Source of the DNA: Cryptosporangium aurantiacum
GTDB lineage: Bacteria > Actinomycetota > Actinomycetes > Mycobacteriales > Cryptosporangiaceae
Length of the DNA stretch: 64,000 nucleotides
Reading direction: 5' to 3'
Assembly (NCBI RefSeq): GCF_900143005.1
Contig: NZ_FRCS01000005.1
Coordinates: forward strand, 372,001 to 436,000
This document shows, one piece after another, positions 37,608 to 47,662 of this stretch. Numbering within the stretch: the first letter of the stretch is position 1; every line of letters begins with the position of its first letter. The notes beneath the pieces are model-generated. The model was not told where the DNA came from and ran no database searches. It saw only the letters and a list, made by a program, of their open reading frames with translations. Made by a program: the position numbers and the translations under genes.

Positions 37608-38687
37608 TTACCTCTCGTCGTCGGCGCGCGGGCGGTGGGCGCCGCCCTGCTCCGGCGGGAGGAGGTCGTTCACGTTGACGACGTTCGTGTCCTGGCCGGG
37701 CGGGTTCGGGTAACCGCTGGTCGGGCGGGGGTAGCCGCTGGTCGGCGCGGACGCGGGCGGTGCGTAGCCGGGCTGCGCCGGGTAGGCACCGCCGGGAGCG
37801 CCGTACGGTGCGCCCGAGCCGGGCTGCCCCGGGTAGGGCTGGCCGGGCTGGTTGGGCTGGTTGGGCTGGTTGGGCGCGCCGAAGGGGCCGCCCGAGCTCG
37901 GCGGGGCGTATGCGGCGGGCTGGCCGGAGGTCGGCGCCTGGCTCGGCCACGAGTGCTGCCCCGTCTGCGGCTGCCCGGGTGCGGGCTGGCTGGGCTGTCC
38001 GGGCCAGGCTGGCTGGGCCGACTGTCCGGAGGGGTCGTAGTGGGCACCGGACGTGGGGATCGCCGAGGTGGGCTGCCCCGACGTCGGCTGACCCGGGTAA
38101 CCCTGGGCGGCCTGGCCGGGCCACGGCGACTGCGCCGGCCAACCCTGCTGGGGCTGACCCGGCTGACCCGGCTGACCCGGCTGGCCGGGGTAGGGAGCCT
38201 GGCCGTACGGGCTGCCGGGCACCGCCGCCGGGCGGGAACCCCGCACGGCGAGCAGCGTCTGGAGCGCGAAGAACAGCACGCCGGCCACCAGCGCCAGCCA
38301 GGCGAGCCCTTCCAGGAACGCGACGAACGTCGCCCCGACCGAGTAGCCCGACGCGAACGTGCTGAGCATCGTCACCAGCCCGAACAGGGCAGCGAAGCCC
38401 AGCTCGGCCACGGCGATCGTGGCGGCCAGCGGCACGAGTTTGTCCTTCGCCGGACGCACGACGGCGACCAGCACGAGCGCCAGCGCGGGCAGCAGCGCCG
38501 GCGTCAACCCGAGGAACCAGCCCCGGCTGGTGGCCAGCGCGTCACTCAGATCGAGGGACGACGTCAGGATCGAGAGCAGCCCGACCACGAGCAGGAAACC
38601 GTTCACGGCCAGGAGCAGCACCGCCGCCGGTCCGCGTAACCGCTCGAAAAGTGCCCGGACGGGCGTTTCGGCCTCGGTGGACGACAC
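37608..38687 (-). CDS. Membrane protein with Pro/Gln-rich cytoplasmic tail
   Basis: The 359-residue protein has four membrane helices in residues 15-155 (VLLLAVNGFLLVVGLLSIL, FLGLTPALLPALALVLVAVV, LVPLAATIAVAELGFAALFG, LEGLAWLALVAGVLFFAL). A tail of about 190 residues of PGQPGQP, PTSGQP and PNQPNQP repeats follows. GTG 38687 is preferred (AGGAG 6 nt upstream); an ATG at 38708 has poor spacing. The architecture is common in actinobacteria and its role is unknown. It is divergent from fbiA across 130 nt and resembles the protein at 50714 in layout. Confidence 0.75.
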   Translation of the reverse strand: MSSTEAETPVRALFERLRGPAAVLLLAVNGFLLVVGLLSILTSSLDLSDALATSRGWFLGLTPALLPALALVLVAVVRPAKDKLVPLAATIAVAELGFAALFGLVTMLSTFASGYSVGATFVAFLEGLAWLALVAGVLFFALQTLLAVRGSRPAAVPGSPYGQAPYPGQPGQPGQPGQPQQGWPAQSPWPGQAAQGYPGQPTSGQPTSAIPTSGAHYDPSGQSAQPAWPGQPSQPAPGQPQTGQHSWPSQAPTSGQPAAYAPPSSGGPFGAPNQPNQPNQPGQPYPGQPGSGAPYGAPGGAYPAQPGYAPPASAPTSGYPRPTSGYPNPPGQDTNVVNVNDLLPPEQGGAHRPRADDER

Positions 38688-38817
38688 GGTCTTCTCCTTT
38701 GACGGCATGATCTCCGCATATCGGCAGGTGCGCTCGCCAGCCTGGCACAACCCGCCGCCCAGGTGTGAGCGAACGCCCCGGGCGACCGCTGTCGGCGGCG
38801 TGCGCAACGATGGGAGC

Positions 38818-39813
38818 ATGCGCATCGTCGTACTGGCAGGCGGCATCGGCGGAGCCCGCTTTCTCCAGGGCGTCCGGGCCTGGGCGGAGAATCGGCCCGG
38901 CACGCCCGAGATCACGGCCATCGTGAACACCGCAGACGACGTCACCCTGCACGGCCTGCGGATCTGCACCGACCTCGACAGCGTGATGTACACGCTCGGT
39001 GGCGGGCACGACGAGGACCGCGGCTGGGGACGAGTCGGCGAGACCTGGGCGGTCAAGGACGAACTCGCCGAATACGGCGCCGAGCCGACCTGGTTCGGGC
39101 TCGGCGACAAGGACATCGCGACCCACCTGGTGCGGACCCGGATGCTCGACGCCGGGTATCGGCTCTCGGCCGTCACCGAGGCGCTCTGCGCCCGCTGGAA
39201 ACCGGGTGTCCGGCTGCTGCCGATGACCGACGACCGGGTGGAGACCCACGTCGTGCTGGCCGACGAACTCGATCCAGACGCCGGGGGCGCGGGCGTCCGC
39301 CGCCGGGCCGTGCACTTCCAGGAGTGGTGGGTCCGCTACCGGGCCGGGCTGAAGGCCGACCGGTTCGTCCAGGTAGGCGTCGAGGACGCGAAGCCTGCGC
39401 CGGGCGTCCTGGAGGCGATCGCGGCCGCGGACCTGATCCTGTTCGCGCCGAGCAACCCGGTCGTGAGCATCGACACAATTCTCGCGGTGCCGGGGATCAA
39501 GGCCGCGCTGGCGGCCGCACCCGCGAAGGTGGTCGGAGTCTCCCCGATCATCGGTGGCGCGCCGGTCCGCGGGATGGCGGAGAAGTGCCTGCCGGTGGTG
39601 GGCGTCGAGGTGTCGGCGGCGGGCGTTGGTGCGCACTACGGGGCACGCGCGTACGGCGGGCTGCTGGACGGTTGGCTGGTCGACACGACCGACGCCGGCG
39701 CGGTGCTGTTCGGCGCCGACGTCCGGGCGGTGCCGCTCTGGATGACCGATCCCCCGACGACCGCGCACATCGTCGCCGAAGCCGCCGCGATCGCCGGACT
39801 CCCCCGTGACTGA
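38818..39813 (+). CDS. fbiA: FbiA, 2-phospho-L-lactate / phosphoenolpyruvate transferase
   Basis: The 331-residue CofD-family enzyme transfers the phospho-acid moiety from an activated GDP donor to FO, giving F420-0 or its dehydro form. The N-terminal nucleotide loop is [36 protein letters not shown] and [18 protein letters not shown] are family motifs. ATG 38818 gives the canonical start, and GGGAG lies too close to be a normal ribosome site. The fbiB gene overlaps its 3' end by 8 nt. Confidence 0.96.
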   Translation: MRIVVLAGGIGGARFLQGVRAWAENRPGTPEITAIVNTADDVTLHGLRICTDLDSVMYTLGGGHDEDRGWGRVGETWAVKDELAEYGAEPTWFGLGDKDIATHLVRTRMLDAGYRLSAVTEALCARWKPGVRLLPMTDDRVETHVVLADELDPDAGGAGVRRRAVHFQEWWVRYRAGLKADRFVQVGVEDAKPAPGVLEAIAAADLILFAPSNPVVSIDTILAVPGIKAALAAAPAKVVGVSPIIGGAPVRGMAEKCLPVVGVEVSAAGVGAHYGARAYGGLLDGWLVDTTDAGAVLFGADVRAVPLWMTDPPTTAHIVAEAAAIAGLPRD

Positions 39814-41242
39814 CCCCGAGTCCCACGCGACAGCCGCACCGCCCCCCGACGCGGGTAGCGCGGCCGTCGGGCCGGCGCCCATGCCTCCGCCGGAGGGGGG
39901 CGCGACCGCGCGGGCCGCGGAGGTGCGGATCCTGCCGGTTCCGGGGCTTCCCGAGGTGACTCCGGGCACGGATCTCGCCGCGCTGATCGCAAGCGCGGCT
40001 CCGTGGCTCGTCGACGGCGACGTGCTCGTCGTCACCAGCAAGATCGTCAGCAAGGCCGAGGGCAGGCTCGTACCGGTCGGAACCGACCGGGAGGCAGCGC
40101 GCGAAGCCGCGATCGACGCCGAGACCACCGCGGTCGTCGCCACCCGCGGCCGCACCCGGATCGTCCGGACCCGCCAGGGGCTCGTGCTGGCCTCGGCGGG
40201 CGTCGACACGTCCAACGTGGATCAGGACGTGATCGCGCTGCTGCCCGAGGACTCCGACGCTTCGGCCCGCGCGCTCCGGGCCGGGTTGAAGGCTGCGCTC
40301 GGCGTCGACGTCGGCGTGCTGGTCAGCGACACGATGGGCCGGCCGTGGCGGGTCGGCGTCGCGGACGTGGCGATCGGCGCCGCCGGGGTCCGCCCGCTGC
40401 GCGACCTGCGCGGCCAGCGCGACGGGCACGGCAACGACCTGGCGATGACCGTGGTCGCCGACGCCGACCAGATCGCCGCCGCGGCCGAGCTGGTGAAGGG
40501 GAAGTCCGGCGGTGTTCCGGTGGCGGTCGTCCGCGGGGTACAGACGCTCGTCGACGTCGGCGGCGACGACGGACCGGGCGCCGCCGCGCTGGTCCGCGTC
40601 CTCGAGGAGGACATGTTCGCGCTGGGCACCGCCGAGGCCCGAGCCCTGGGGCACCGCGAGGCCGTGACGCTCCGCCGCTCGATCCGGACGTTCGCCGATA
40701 CCCCGGTGCCCCCGGACGCGATCTCCCGTGCGGTGGCGAGTGCGGTTACGGCGCCGGCCCCGCACCACACGACGCCCTGGCGGTTCGTCCACGTCACCTC
40801 GGGCGACGTCCGCAAGCGGCTGCTCACGACGATGCGCGACGCCTGGGCATCCGACCTGCGCGGCGACGGGTTCGACGAGGACGCGATCGCACGCCGCCTC
40901 CGGCGCGGCGACCTGCTCTGGGAGGCTCCGGCGCTGGTGGTGCCGGTGCTCGCGCTGGACGGCGCGCACACGTACCCGGACGCCAGGCGCGCCGCGAGCG
41001 AACGGGCGATGTTCCAGGTGGCGATGGGCGCCGGGGTGCAGAACTTCCTGGTCGCGCTGGCCACCGAGGGCATCGGCTCGTGCTGGATCTCGTCGACGAT
41101 GTTCTGCGCGGATGAGGTGCGTGCCGAGTTGAACCTGCCCGACGACTGGCACCCGATGGGCTCGGTCGCCGTCGGCTACCCCGCCGAGGCCCCTCGCCCC
41201 CGTCCGCCCCGCGACGCGAGCGCCTTCCTCATCGAGCGCTGA
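39806..41242 (+). CDS. fbiB: FbiB, bifunctional F420:gamma-glutamyl ligase / FMN reductase-like
   Basis: The 478-residue fusion begins with a disordered, Pro/Ala-rich leader of about 35 residues. Next comes the CofE ligase domain ([49 protein letters not shown]), which adds glutamates to F420-0. The C-terminal nitroreductase-fold domain ([26 protein letters not shown]) reduces dehydro-F420-0 with FMNH2. It starts at GTG 39806 inside the end of fbiA. A strong bidirectional terminator follows its stop. Confidence 0.96.
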   Translation: MTDPESHATAAPPPDAGSAAVGPAPMPPPEGGATARAAEVRILPVPGLPEVTPGTDLAALIASAAPWLVDGDVLVVTSKIVSKAEGRLVPVGTDREAAREAAIDAETTAVVATRGRTRIVRTRQGLVLASAGVDTSNVDQDVIALLPEDSDASARALRAGLKAALGVDVGVLVSDTMGRPWRVGVADVAIGAAGVRPLRDLRGQRDGHGNDLAMTVVADADQIAAAAELVKGKSGGVPVAVVRGVQTLVDVGGDDGPGAAALVRVLEEDMFALGTAEARALGHREAVTLRRSIRTFADTPVPPDAISRAVASAVTAPAPHHTTPWRFVHVTSGDVRKRLLTTMRDAWASDLRGDGFDEDAIARRLRRGDLLWEAPALVVPVLALDGAHTYPDARRAASERAMFQVAMGAGVQNFLVALATEGIGSCWISSTMFCADEVRAELNLPDDWHPMGSVAVGYPAEAPRPRPPRDASAFLIER

Positions 41243-41245
41243 CAC

Positions 41246-41283
41246 CTAAGAGTGGTGTGGGCGCCCGCCCACACCACTCTTAG
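41246..41283. terminator. Perfect 18-bp-arm bidirectional terminator after fbiB
   Basis: Arms CTAAGAGTGGTGTGGGCG and CGCCCACACCACTCTTAG flank a 2-nt CC, 3 nt after the fbiB stop and 13 nt beyond the stop of the convergent glycosylase gene. It can serve both strands. Confidence 0.9.
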
Positions 41284-41296
41284 TTGCTCGCGGGAG

Positions 41297-42250
41297 TCAG
41301 AACCTGCGGTAGTCGCGCGGAGAGAAGCGCGGGCCACGGCGCGGGGGACGCTGCGCCGGGCCGACCTCGACGAGACGGATGGCGCGCGCCCGGTGCGGTG
41401 CGTACGGCGCGAGCACCTCGAGCATCCCGGCGTCGTCGAGCTTGCGCCCGACCAGCGCCCACCCGACAACGTTCGGCAGGTGGAAGTCGCCGACGCTCAC
41501 GGCGTCCGCACCGGACATCGCCCGCTGCACCGCCTCGGCGGCCGTCCACGGTCCGATCCCGGGCAGCGTGCACAACACCCGGACGGCGTTCACTACCGGC
41601 CCGTGCGCCAGCTGGTCCAGCCGAGCGGCGACGGTCGCCGCCGCCCGGATCGCCCGCCGCCGCGACAGGTCGACGCCAGCCTTGTGCCACTCCCAGTCCG
41701 GGATCGCGAGCCAGTCGGCCGGATACGGCGCCACCGCCATCCCGGACGGTGCCGGGCCCGGGGCCGGTGAGCCGAACCGCCACACCAACTCGCGCCACGA
41801 GCGACGCGCCTCGATGCCGGTCACCTTCTGCTCCAGCACGGCTACCGAGACCTGGTCGAACAGCAGCCGGGTGGCCGGGAACCGCAGACCCCCGCCGCAC
41901 AGCCGCCACGCCTCGCTCAACACCGGGTGGGGAGCCGCGTCCAGCACCCCGGAAAAGTCGCTCACATCGTCGTCCGCACAAAGCAGTGACGGAAGGTGTT
42001 CGAGCAGCCACGGGCCCCCCGGACCCCAGGCGTCCGCATGGATGCGGTCGGTTCGGCGAAGCCGAATCGTGCCCGGGCCGTCGGGCGTGGGCGCGGTGCG
42101 CCAGAGCGCGCCGTCGGTCAGCCGCTGGGTCGGGTCACCCTTTCCGCGGGCCAGGTGTCCGAGGGAACGGCGGAGATCCAGCGGGAAGGGCGGCTGCCAA
42201 TCCCGACTGAGCGGCGACGCCGCGACCGCCTCAGCAGAGATTGCCCGCAC
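41297..42250 (-). CDS. AlkA-like DNA-3-methyladenine glycosylase family protein
   Basis: The 317-residue protein has the HhH-GPD fold. The hairpin is LCTLPGIGPWTAAEAVQRA (residues about 227-245), with the catalytic Asp255 in SVGDFHLPN. The N-terminal half corresponds to the AlkA N-domain. The Lys of bifunctional glycosylases is absent, so a monofunctional base-excision enzyme is expected. GTG 42250 lies inside the end of manC (20-nt overlap), so the two are co-translated although functionally unrelated. Confidence 0.88.
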   Translation of the reverse strand: MRAISAEAVAASPLSRDWQPPFPLDLRRSLGHLARGKGDPTQRLTDGALWRTAPTPDGPGTIRLRRTDRIHADAWGPGGPWLLEHLPSLLCADDDVSDFSGVLDAAPHPVLSEAWRLCGGGLRFPATRLLFDQVSVAVLEQKVTGIEARRSWRELVWRFGSPAPGPAPSGMAVAPYPADWLAIPDWEWHKAGVDLSRRRAIRAAATVAARLDQLAHGPVVNAVRVLCTLPGIGPWTAAEAVQRAMSGADAVSVGDFHLPNVVGWALVGRKLDDAGMLEVLAPYAPHRARAIRLVEVGPAQRPPRRGPRFSPRDYRRF

Positions 42251-43322
42251 CCTTGTTCTTCAGGGCCTCGACCAGGGACTTGACCTCCTGCGCCCGGTCG
42301 CGCGGGCAGACCAGCAGCGCGTCCGGGGTGTCGACGACGACCACGTCCCGCATGCCGAGCAGCGCGACCGTGCGGCTCGAGTTCGGGACGACCATGGCCC
42401 CGGACGTGTCGATCGTGATCACCCGGTCGTGGGTGCCGACGACGGTGTTGCCCTCGTCGTCGTGCTCCAGGACGGCCGCCAGCCCGTCCCAGTCGCCGAG
42501 GTCGTTCCAGCCGAACGCGGCCGGCACGACAGCCACCGCGCCACGAGCCGCCGCGTCCTCCATGACCCCGTGGTCGACCGAGATCTTCGGCAGCCGCGGC
42601 CAGACCTCGGAGAGCACCTCGTCCCGCCGTGGCAGGTCCCAGGATTCGCAGATCTTCATCAGCCCGCTGTGCAGCTCGGGGAGTTGCCGTTCGACCTCGG
42701 CGAGGAACGCGTCGACCCGCCAGACGAACATGCCGGCGTTCCAGACGTACTCGCCGGATTCGACGTAGTTCTCGGCCACCTCGCGCGACGGCTTCTCCTT
42801 GAACTCCAGCACCGCCCTGGCGCCGGTCGGCAGGTGGTCGCCGCAGCGGATGTAGCCGTACCCGGTCTCCGGGCTGGTCGGCGTGATGCCGATGCAGACC
42901 AGCTTGCCCTCGGCCGCGGTGTGGATCGCGGTGCGCACGGTCGTGACGAACGTCCGGACGTCCCGGACGACGTGGTCGGCGGCGAACGAGCCCATCACGG
43001 CGTCCGGATCGCGGCGCTGGATCAGCGCGGCGGCCAGCGCGATCGCCGGACCGGATTCACGCGGACCCGGCTCGACCACGATGTTGGACGCCGGCACCTC
43101 CGGCAGCTGCCTGGCGACGGCCGCGGCATGCGCTGCGCCGGTGACGACAAACGTGTCGCCGGGCAACGAGACGTACTTCAGCCGGTCGACGGTCTCCTGG
43201 ATCAGCGTCCGGTCACCGCCGGTGAGCTGATGGAGAAACTTGGGATGCCCGGCGCGGGACAACGGCCACAGGCGTGTACCGCTGCCACCGGCGGGGATGA
43301 CGGGATAGAAGGCTCCGCTCAA
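42231..43322 (-). CDS. manC: Mannose-1-phosphate guanylyltransferase
   Basis: The 363-residue enzyme makes GDP-mannose. The nucleotidyltransferase signature is VIPAGGSGTRLWPLSRAGHP, followed by FAADHVVRD, VLEFKEKPSREVAENYV, YVWNAGMFVWRVDAFL and FGWNDLGDWDGLA. The start is TTG 43322 with GGAGG 7 nt upstream; no in-frame ATG or GTG fits. There is no C-terminal cupin PMI domain, so isomerisation depends on the separate manA. It lies 67 nt after the GT4 gene. Confidence 0.95.
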   Translation of the reverse strand: MSGAFYPVIPAGGSGTRLWPLSRAGHPKFLHQLTGGDRTLIQETVDRLKYVSLPGDTFVVTGAAHAAAVARQLPEVPASNIVVEPGPRESGPAIALAAALIQRRDPDAVMGSFAADHVVRDVRTFVTTVRTAIHTAAEGKLVCIGITPTSPETGYGYIRCGDHLPTGARAVLEFKEKPSREVAENYVESGEYVWNAGMFVWRVDAFLAEVERQLPELHSGLMKICESWDLPRRDEVLSEVWPRLPKISVDHGVMEDAAARGAVAVVPAAFGWNDLGDWDGLAAVLEHDDEGNTVVGTHDRVITIDTSGAMVVPNSSRTVALLGMRDVVVVDTPDALLVCPRDRAQEVKSLVEALKNKGAGNLC

Positions 43323-43389
43323 TGGGCCACCTCCGAGAGGGGGTCGTCGAGGGCGATCTCCGCAGGGGTCGTTCGACAGGAACTCACCG

Positions 43390-44535
43390 TCACGCGCTGG
43401 CCGCCACGGCTCGAGTGAAGCTGGCGAGGTGCGCCTCGGCGGACGCGTCCCACGAGAATTCGAGAGATCGTTCCCGTCCGGCCGCCCCGAGTTGGGCGCG
43501 GCGCTCGTGGTCGTCGAGCAGCGACGCCAGGTCAGTGCCGATCTGGTCGGCGTCCTCGCCGGTGTAGGCCACGGCCTCGCCACCGACCTCGGGCAGCGAC
43601 AGGCGCGGCGTGGTCAGCACGCAGGCGCCACAGGCCATCGCCTCGAGCACCGGCAGGCCGAAGCCCTCGCCGTGGCTCGGGTAGGCCACCACGATCGCCC
43701 CGCCGAGGTAGCCGGGCAGGTCGGCGTAGCGCAGGTACCCGGGGCGGATCAGCCGCAGGTGCGGCGGGATCTCCTCGATCGCGGTGTCGATCTCCTCGTC
43801 GTGCCCGGAGCCACCGGCGATCACCAGCGCGGGCGGCGCCTCGCGGTGCGCGCAGGCCCGAGCCCAGCCGCGGATCAGGTTCGGGACGTTCTTCCGCGGC
43901 TCCTGCGCCCCGAGGAACGCGACGTAGCTGGCCTGGCCGATGCCCAGCCGGGCGCGGACGCGCGCGCACTCGGCGTCGTCGGGCACGTGGAAGACCCGGG
44001 GGTCGACGCCGTGGTAGGCGACGTCGAGCTTGGTCGGGTCGGCGTCCAGCAGGCGGATCAGCTCGTCGCGGGTCGCCTTGCTCGGCACGATCACGCGGGA
44101 CGCCCGGCGCATCGCGGTGCGGGTCGCGGACCGGAAGAACGCGCCCTTGCCCTTGTCGTAGTGCCGCGGGTCGGTGAAAAACGTCGCGTCGTGCACGGTC
44201 ACCACGACCGGACACGAGACGCGCAGCGGCTGGGTGTAGTGCGGTGAGTGCACGACCTGGGCGTTGACGTGCTGCGCCACCAGTGGCAGGCCGGTCTGCT
44301 CCCAGGCCAGCCGGGCCGGGCGGTGCGCGACAGCCGCAGGCGCTGAGATCACGGTTGCCGCCGGGACGAGTCGGCCGTAACGCTCTGCGTCGGCCCGCTG
44401 GCAGACCACCGCCAGATCGGCGTTGGCCCGGCCGAGAGCCGGAAGCAGGCCGTCCACGTACCGACCAACGCCGCCACGGTCAGCCGGAACCGCCGTGGCG
44501 TCGACCAGGACTCGAGGGCCGTTGCCGCCTGTCAC
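43390..44535 (-). CDS. GT4-family (GT-B) glycosyltransferase
   Basis: The 381-residue enzyme has the N-domain Gly-rich loop ADRGGVGRYVDGLLPALG, the acceptor region VVVTVHDATFFTDPRHYDKG and the donor EX7E motif HGEGFGLPVLEAMACGA. Next to manC, a GDP-mannose-dependent mannosyltransferase for a surface glycan or lipoglycan is likely (inference). GTG 44535 has GGAG 7 nt upstream. A stable hairpin lies 58-85 nt before the start. Confidence 0.92.
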   Translation of the reverse strand: MTGGNGPRVLVDATAVPADRGGVGRYVDGLLPALGRANADLAVVCQRADAERYGRLVPAATVISAPAAVAHRPARLAWEQTGLPLVAQHVNAQVVHSPHYTQPLRVSCPVVVTVHDATFFTDPRHYDKGKGAFFRSATRTAMRRASRVIVPSKATRDELIRLLDADPTKLDVAYHGVDPRVFHVPDDAECARVRARLGIGQASYVAFLGAQEPRKNVPNLIRGWARACAHREAPPALVIAGGSGHDEEIDTAIEEIPPHLRLIRPGYLRYADLPGYLGGAIVVAYPSHGEGFGLPVLEAMACGACVLTTPRLSLPEVGGEAVAYTGEDADQIGTDLASLLDDHERRAQLGAAGRERSLEFSWDASAEAHLASFTRAVAASA

Positions 44536-44592
44536 CAGTTATCTCCTCGTCGACCTGTTGTCGCACTCGTGTCGACCGATCGGACCCCGACT

Positions 44593-44620
44593 CGAACGAG
44601 GTCGGCTGTGACCTCGTTCG
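44593..44620 (-). promoter_or_regulatory. Perfect 11-bp hairpin or operator upstream of the GT4 gene
   Basis: Arms CGAACGAGGTC and GACCTCGTTCG flank GGCTGT. The element is far from any stop codon and lies before the GT4-manC genes, so a leader hairpin or a repressor site fits better than a terminator. Confidence 0.5.
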
Positions 44621-44708
44621 CGGTAGACCTACCCGGTCTCCCGCGCTGTAGAGAGTACGCCCGAGTGGCACCCGTCACCGTACGGTCGACGCCGTCCGTG
44701 GCGCACGT

Positions 44709-44741
44709 GGTGACCGCCAGGGCCTCCCCCTGGCGGTCACC
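44709..44741 (-). terminator. Terminator of the amidase gene
   Basis: Perfect arms GGTGACCGCCAGGG and CCCTGGCGGTCACC with a 5-nt loop end 7 nt beyond the amidase stop. Confidence 0.85.
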
Positions 44742-44748
44742 GTAGCGC

Positions 44749-47490
44749 TTACTTCGTGAAGCCGAGGTAGGTACTCCGCAGGCCGAGACGGGTACGGAAG
44801 TCCGCCCCGGTCACGGTCGCCGTGGTGACCTTTCCGGCAGCGGTCGTACCGGTCAGCTGCACGGTCTCCACCCGGCCGCCCCAGCGTCCGAAACCGGTGC
44901 GCTTGGTGACCTTGACCGCGGTGACCTTGGTCAGGCCGGCGGCGCCGTCGACGGCCGCGAGCTGGGCCGGGGTGAGGACCTTCGTCCAGTTGGTCGCGGA
45001 GGACTCCGCGGCCAGCGTGTACGGGTCGGCCTTGGCCGGCAGGTAGCTCACGCCACCGGAGGCGGTGTAGCCGCCGCTGTCGGAGGAGAACTCGGCGCTG
45101 ATGACCTTGCCGCCGACGGTCAGGACCTTGCCCGCGGTCGCGGTGATCGCGGCGTTGGTGGCGGCCGCCTCGGACAGCTTGCCGTCCCAGCACTGGTTGG
45201 CCTGGGTGTCGATGACGTCGTAGTAGCGGGACGAGGTGATCTTCGCGGTGGCGTAGGTGCGGGCCGCGATGGCCTGTGCCTGGAGCGCCGCGGCGCTCCA
45301 GCTGGAGGGCATCTCGGACGCGACGACACCACGCAGGTAGGTGTCGACCGGCATCGAAGCGACGTAACGGGCGGTGTTGTCCGCGACCAGCGCGGTCAGC
45401 GAGCCGTTGAACGTCACGCTGGTGCCGCCGCGGCAGTCGTTCTTGGCCGCACTGTAGTTCACCGTGAGCGACGCCGGGCCGCTGAACGTCACCGGGGCGG
45501 CGAGCGTGTAGGCGGTCGCCCAGGCGGTGCCGACCTTCTCCTGGATCAGGTAGCTCGCACCGCTGCGGGCGACGTGCCAGCCGGAACGCGCGGGCAGCGC
45601 GACCGTGGTGCCGTTGGCGGCGGTGGCGACCAGGCCGGTGACCGTGGTGCCGGACGTCGGGGCGAACGTGAAGTGCCCGCCGTCGATCGCCGAGAGCCGG
45701 ACGCGCAGCGTCGGGTTGCCCTTCGCGGTCAGCGCCGCGCCGGGGTAGTAGAAGTTCACGATCTTGGTCGCGGACAGGCCCTGCTTCGCCGCACCCTTCG
45801 CGCCGTACTGGCTCATGCCGCGGCCGTGGCCGAAGCCGGCGCCGTAGAGGGTCAGGCCGGCCGCCGGAACCGTGGTGCCGTTCGCGGTCGCGACAGGAGT
45901 GGTGGGGCCCGCGGTCGGCGGGGCGGTCGGGGTGGTCGTGGGGGTCGGCTTGACCGTCGGGGTGGGCTTCGGGGTCGCGGTCGGCTTCGGGGTCGGCTTC
46001 GCGGTCGGCTTCGTGACCACGGGCTTCACCGCGATCGTGGTGCCGAGCTTGTAGGACGCGACAAGGGTCTTGGCCCGGGTGCGCACCCAGCTCATGATCG
46101 CCATGCCGTACTTACCCGGGCACGCGGTGGAGCTCGTGCTCTGGTGCGGGTAGATCGTCGGCAGCTTGACCGTGACCTTGGACTTGAACTTCGTCGACGG
46201 ACCGCCGGTGAGGCTGGTGGTGCCGGTCGGGTTGGCCTTGGCGGTGCCCAGCTTGAACGCCGAGTAGCGGGCGACGGCCTCCTTGGCCGCCGCGGACACC
46301 GCGACCTTGGTGTGGTCGCCGATGATGCCGATGCCGCTCGTCCCGCTGTTGAAGCCACCGGCGTGCGCGGCGACGACCGCGCGGGTGAGGCCGCCGTAGC
46401 GTCCCTCCCAGACCCGGCCGAAACGGTCGATGAGCACGTTGTAACCCATGTCGCCGTACTTCTCGGTGACGGCCATGTAGTGGTAGATCGAGCGGATGAT
46501 CGCCGGGACCTGCGCCGCGGTGTAGTTGTTGCTGGTCGCGGTGTGGTGGACGACGACCGCGTTCACCTTGGACGCGTACTTCGGCGTCCACTTCATGTAC
46601 GCGGCGTTCGCGCCCCACGCGGCCCGGCTGTAGATCTTGACGACGCCGTTGCCGTAGGAGGCCGGGTTCGGCGCCGCGGCGGCAGCGGGCACCAGCGGGT
46701 CGGAGCTGGCAACCTCCTCGCCCTCGGGCGCGGCGGGCGCGGCGGACGCGACGGCCTCGGCCACCGCCTCCGGTGAGGCCGACGCGGTCGCGGCGGAGAC
46801 GTCGGCTGCGGCCGCGTCGCTCGCGGTCACACCCGGGTTGATCAGGTCGACCTTGACGTCGACCGGCTGACGGCCGGAGACCGTGGTCACGACGACCTCG
46901 GCCGCGACGGCCTCGTCGGTCCAGACCAGGCCGGGGCCCTCACGGAGGTCGGCCGGGACCGCGTTGGTGCCGTTGCGGTCGTCGCTCTCCCCGCTGGCCG
47001 CCGTGGTCCAGGACGACCACGGAGCGGACGTCGTGGCCCGACTCCGGACCGCGACGCTGACCCGGCCCAGGGACGGGTCCCGCTGCCAGCTGACGCCGAT
47101 CGCGGAGAACGGGGTGCCGCTCGCCGCCGTGCGGAGAACGCGCAGCTCGGCGGCGGCCTCAGCGGTGAACGCCAGCGGGACGCCGGCCGGCTGAGCGGTG
47201 CTCACCCGCGCGCCACCGGTGGGGTTCGAGGCGCTGCCCAGCGCGAGCGTCCGGACCGAGACCTTGGCCGGGGCGCTGGAGCCCTTGACGGAGGTGTCGG
47301 TGTCCGCTGCCGGGGTCGGCGCGGCCGTCGTCGCCTGCACCGGAGCGTCCGCCTCGGCGGGCGCGATCGGCGCCGCGGTGGCCTGTACGACGGTTCCGGC
47401 GGGCGTGAGCGCGATCCCACCGGCAACCGCCGCGACGACCGTGGCCGGGAGGGCGAGTGCCCACCGGCGCGCTGTCGTGTGTCGAGCCAT
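44749..47490 (-). CDS. Secreted N-acetylmuramoyl-L-alanine amidase (PGRP) fused to a SpoIID domain
   Basis: The 913-residue protein has a signal peptide (ARRWALALPATVVAAVAGG), then an Ala/Thr-rich region and a beta-rich domain to about residue 250. A PGRP/amidase_2 domain follows (KIYSRAAWGAN, VVVHHTATSNNY with His315-316, VVAAHAGGFNSGTSGIGIIG, STACPGK), then a Pro/Thr/Lys linker (TPKPTATPKPTP), and a SpoIID/LytB-type domain (GHGRGMSQYGAKGAA, YLRGVVASEMPSSWS with Glu726, LQAQAIAARTYA, ISAEFSSDSGGYT). The amidase cuts the stem peptide and SpoIID-type enzymes cut glycan strands, so one protein could fully open the wall. It is divergent from TIGR03089. Confidence 0.93.
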   Translation of the reverse strand: MARHTTARRWALALPATVVAAVAGGIALTPAGTVVQATAAPIAPAEADAPVQATTAAPTPAADTDTSVKGSSAPAKVSVRTLALGSASNPTGGARVSTAQPAGVPLAFTAEAAAELRVLRTAASGTPFSAIGVSWQRDPSLGRVSVAVRSRATTSAPWSSWTTAASGESDDRNGTNAVPADLREGPGLVWTDEAVAAEVVVTTVSGRQPVDVKVDLINPGVTASDAAAADVSAATASASPEAVAEAVASAAPAAPEGEEVASSDPLVPAAAAAPNPASYGNGVVKIYSRAAWGANAAYMKWTPKYASKVNAVVVHHTATSNNYTAAQVPAIIRSIYHYMAVTEKYGDMGYNVLIDRFGRVWEGRYGGLTRAVVAAHAGGFNSGTSGIGIIGDHTKVAVSAAAKEAVARYSAFKLGTAKANPTGTTSLTGGPSTKFKSKVTVKLPTIYPHQSTSSTACPGKYGMAIMSWVRTRAKTLVASYKLGTTIAVKPVVTKPTAKPTPKPTATPKPTPTVKPTPTTTPTAPPTAGPTTPVATANGTTVPAAGLTLYGAGFGHGRGMSQYGAKGAAKQGLSATKIVNFYYPGAALTAKGNPTLRVRLSAIDGGHFTFAPTSGTTVTGLVATAANGTTVALPARSGWHVARSGASYLIQEKVGTAWATAYTLAAPVTFSGPASLTVNYSAAKNDCRGGTSVTFNGSLTALVADNTARYVASMPVDTYLRGVVASEMPSSWSAAALQAQAIAARTYATAKITSSRYYDVIDTQANQCWDGKLSEAAATNAAITATAGKVLTVGGKVISAEFSSDSGGYTASGGVSYLPAKADPYTLAAESSATNWTKVLTPAQLAAVDGAAGLTKVTAVKVTKRTGFGRWGGRVETVQLTGTTAAGKVTTATVTGADFRTRLGLRSTYLGFTK

Positions 47491-47662
47491 GAAGCGAGTC
47501 CCCCGCGTCGTCTCAGTACGGCTTCGGTCGTGGATCGGCGTCCACGAAGAGGCCGTCGGCGCGTTCGGTTGCGGGATGAGGGGGCGCGACACCGTGCACC
47601 CGCGGCCCACCTGGCGTGCAACGATTCGGCAACCGACAACGCGGGAACGGGGCGTACGAGGC

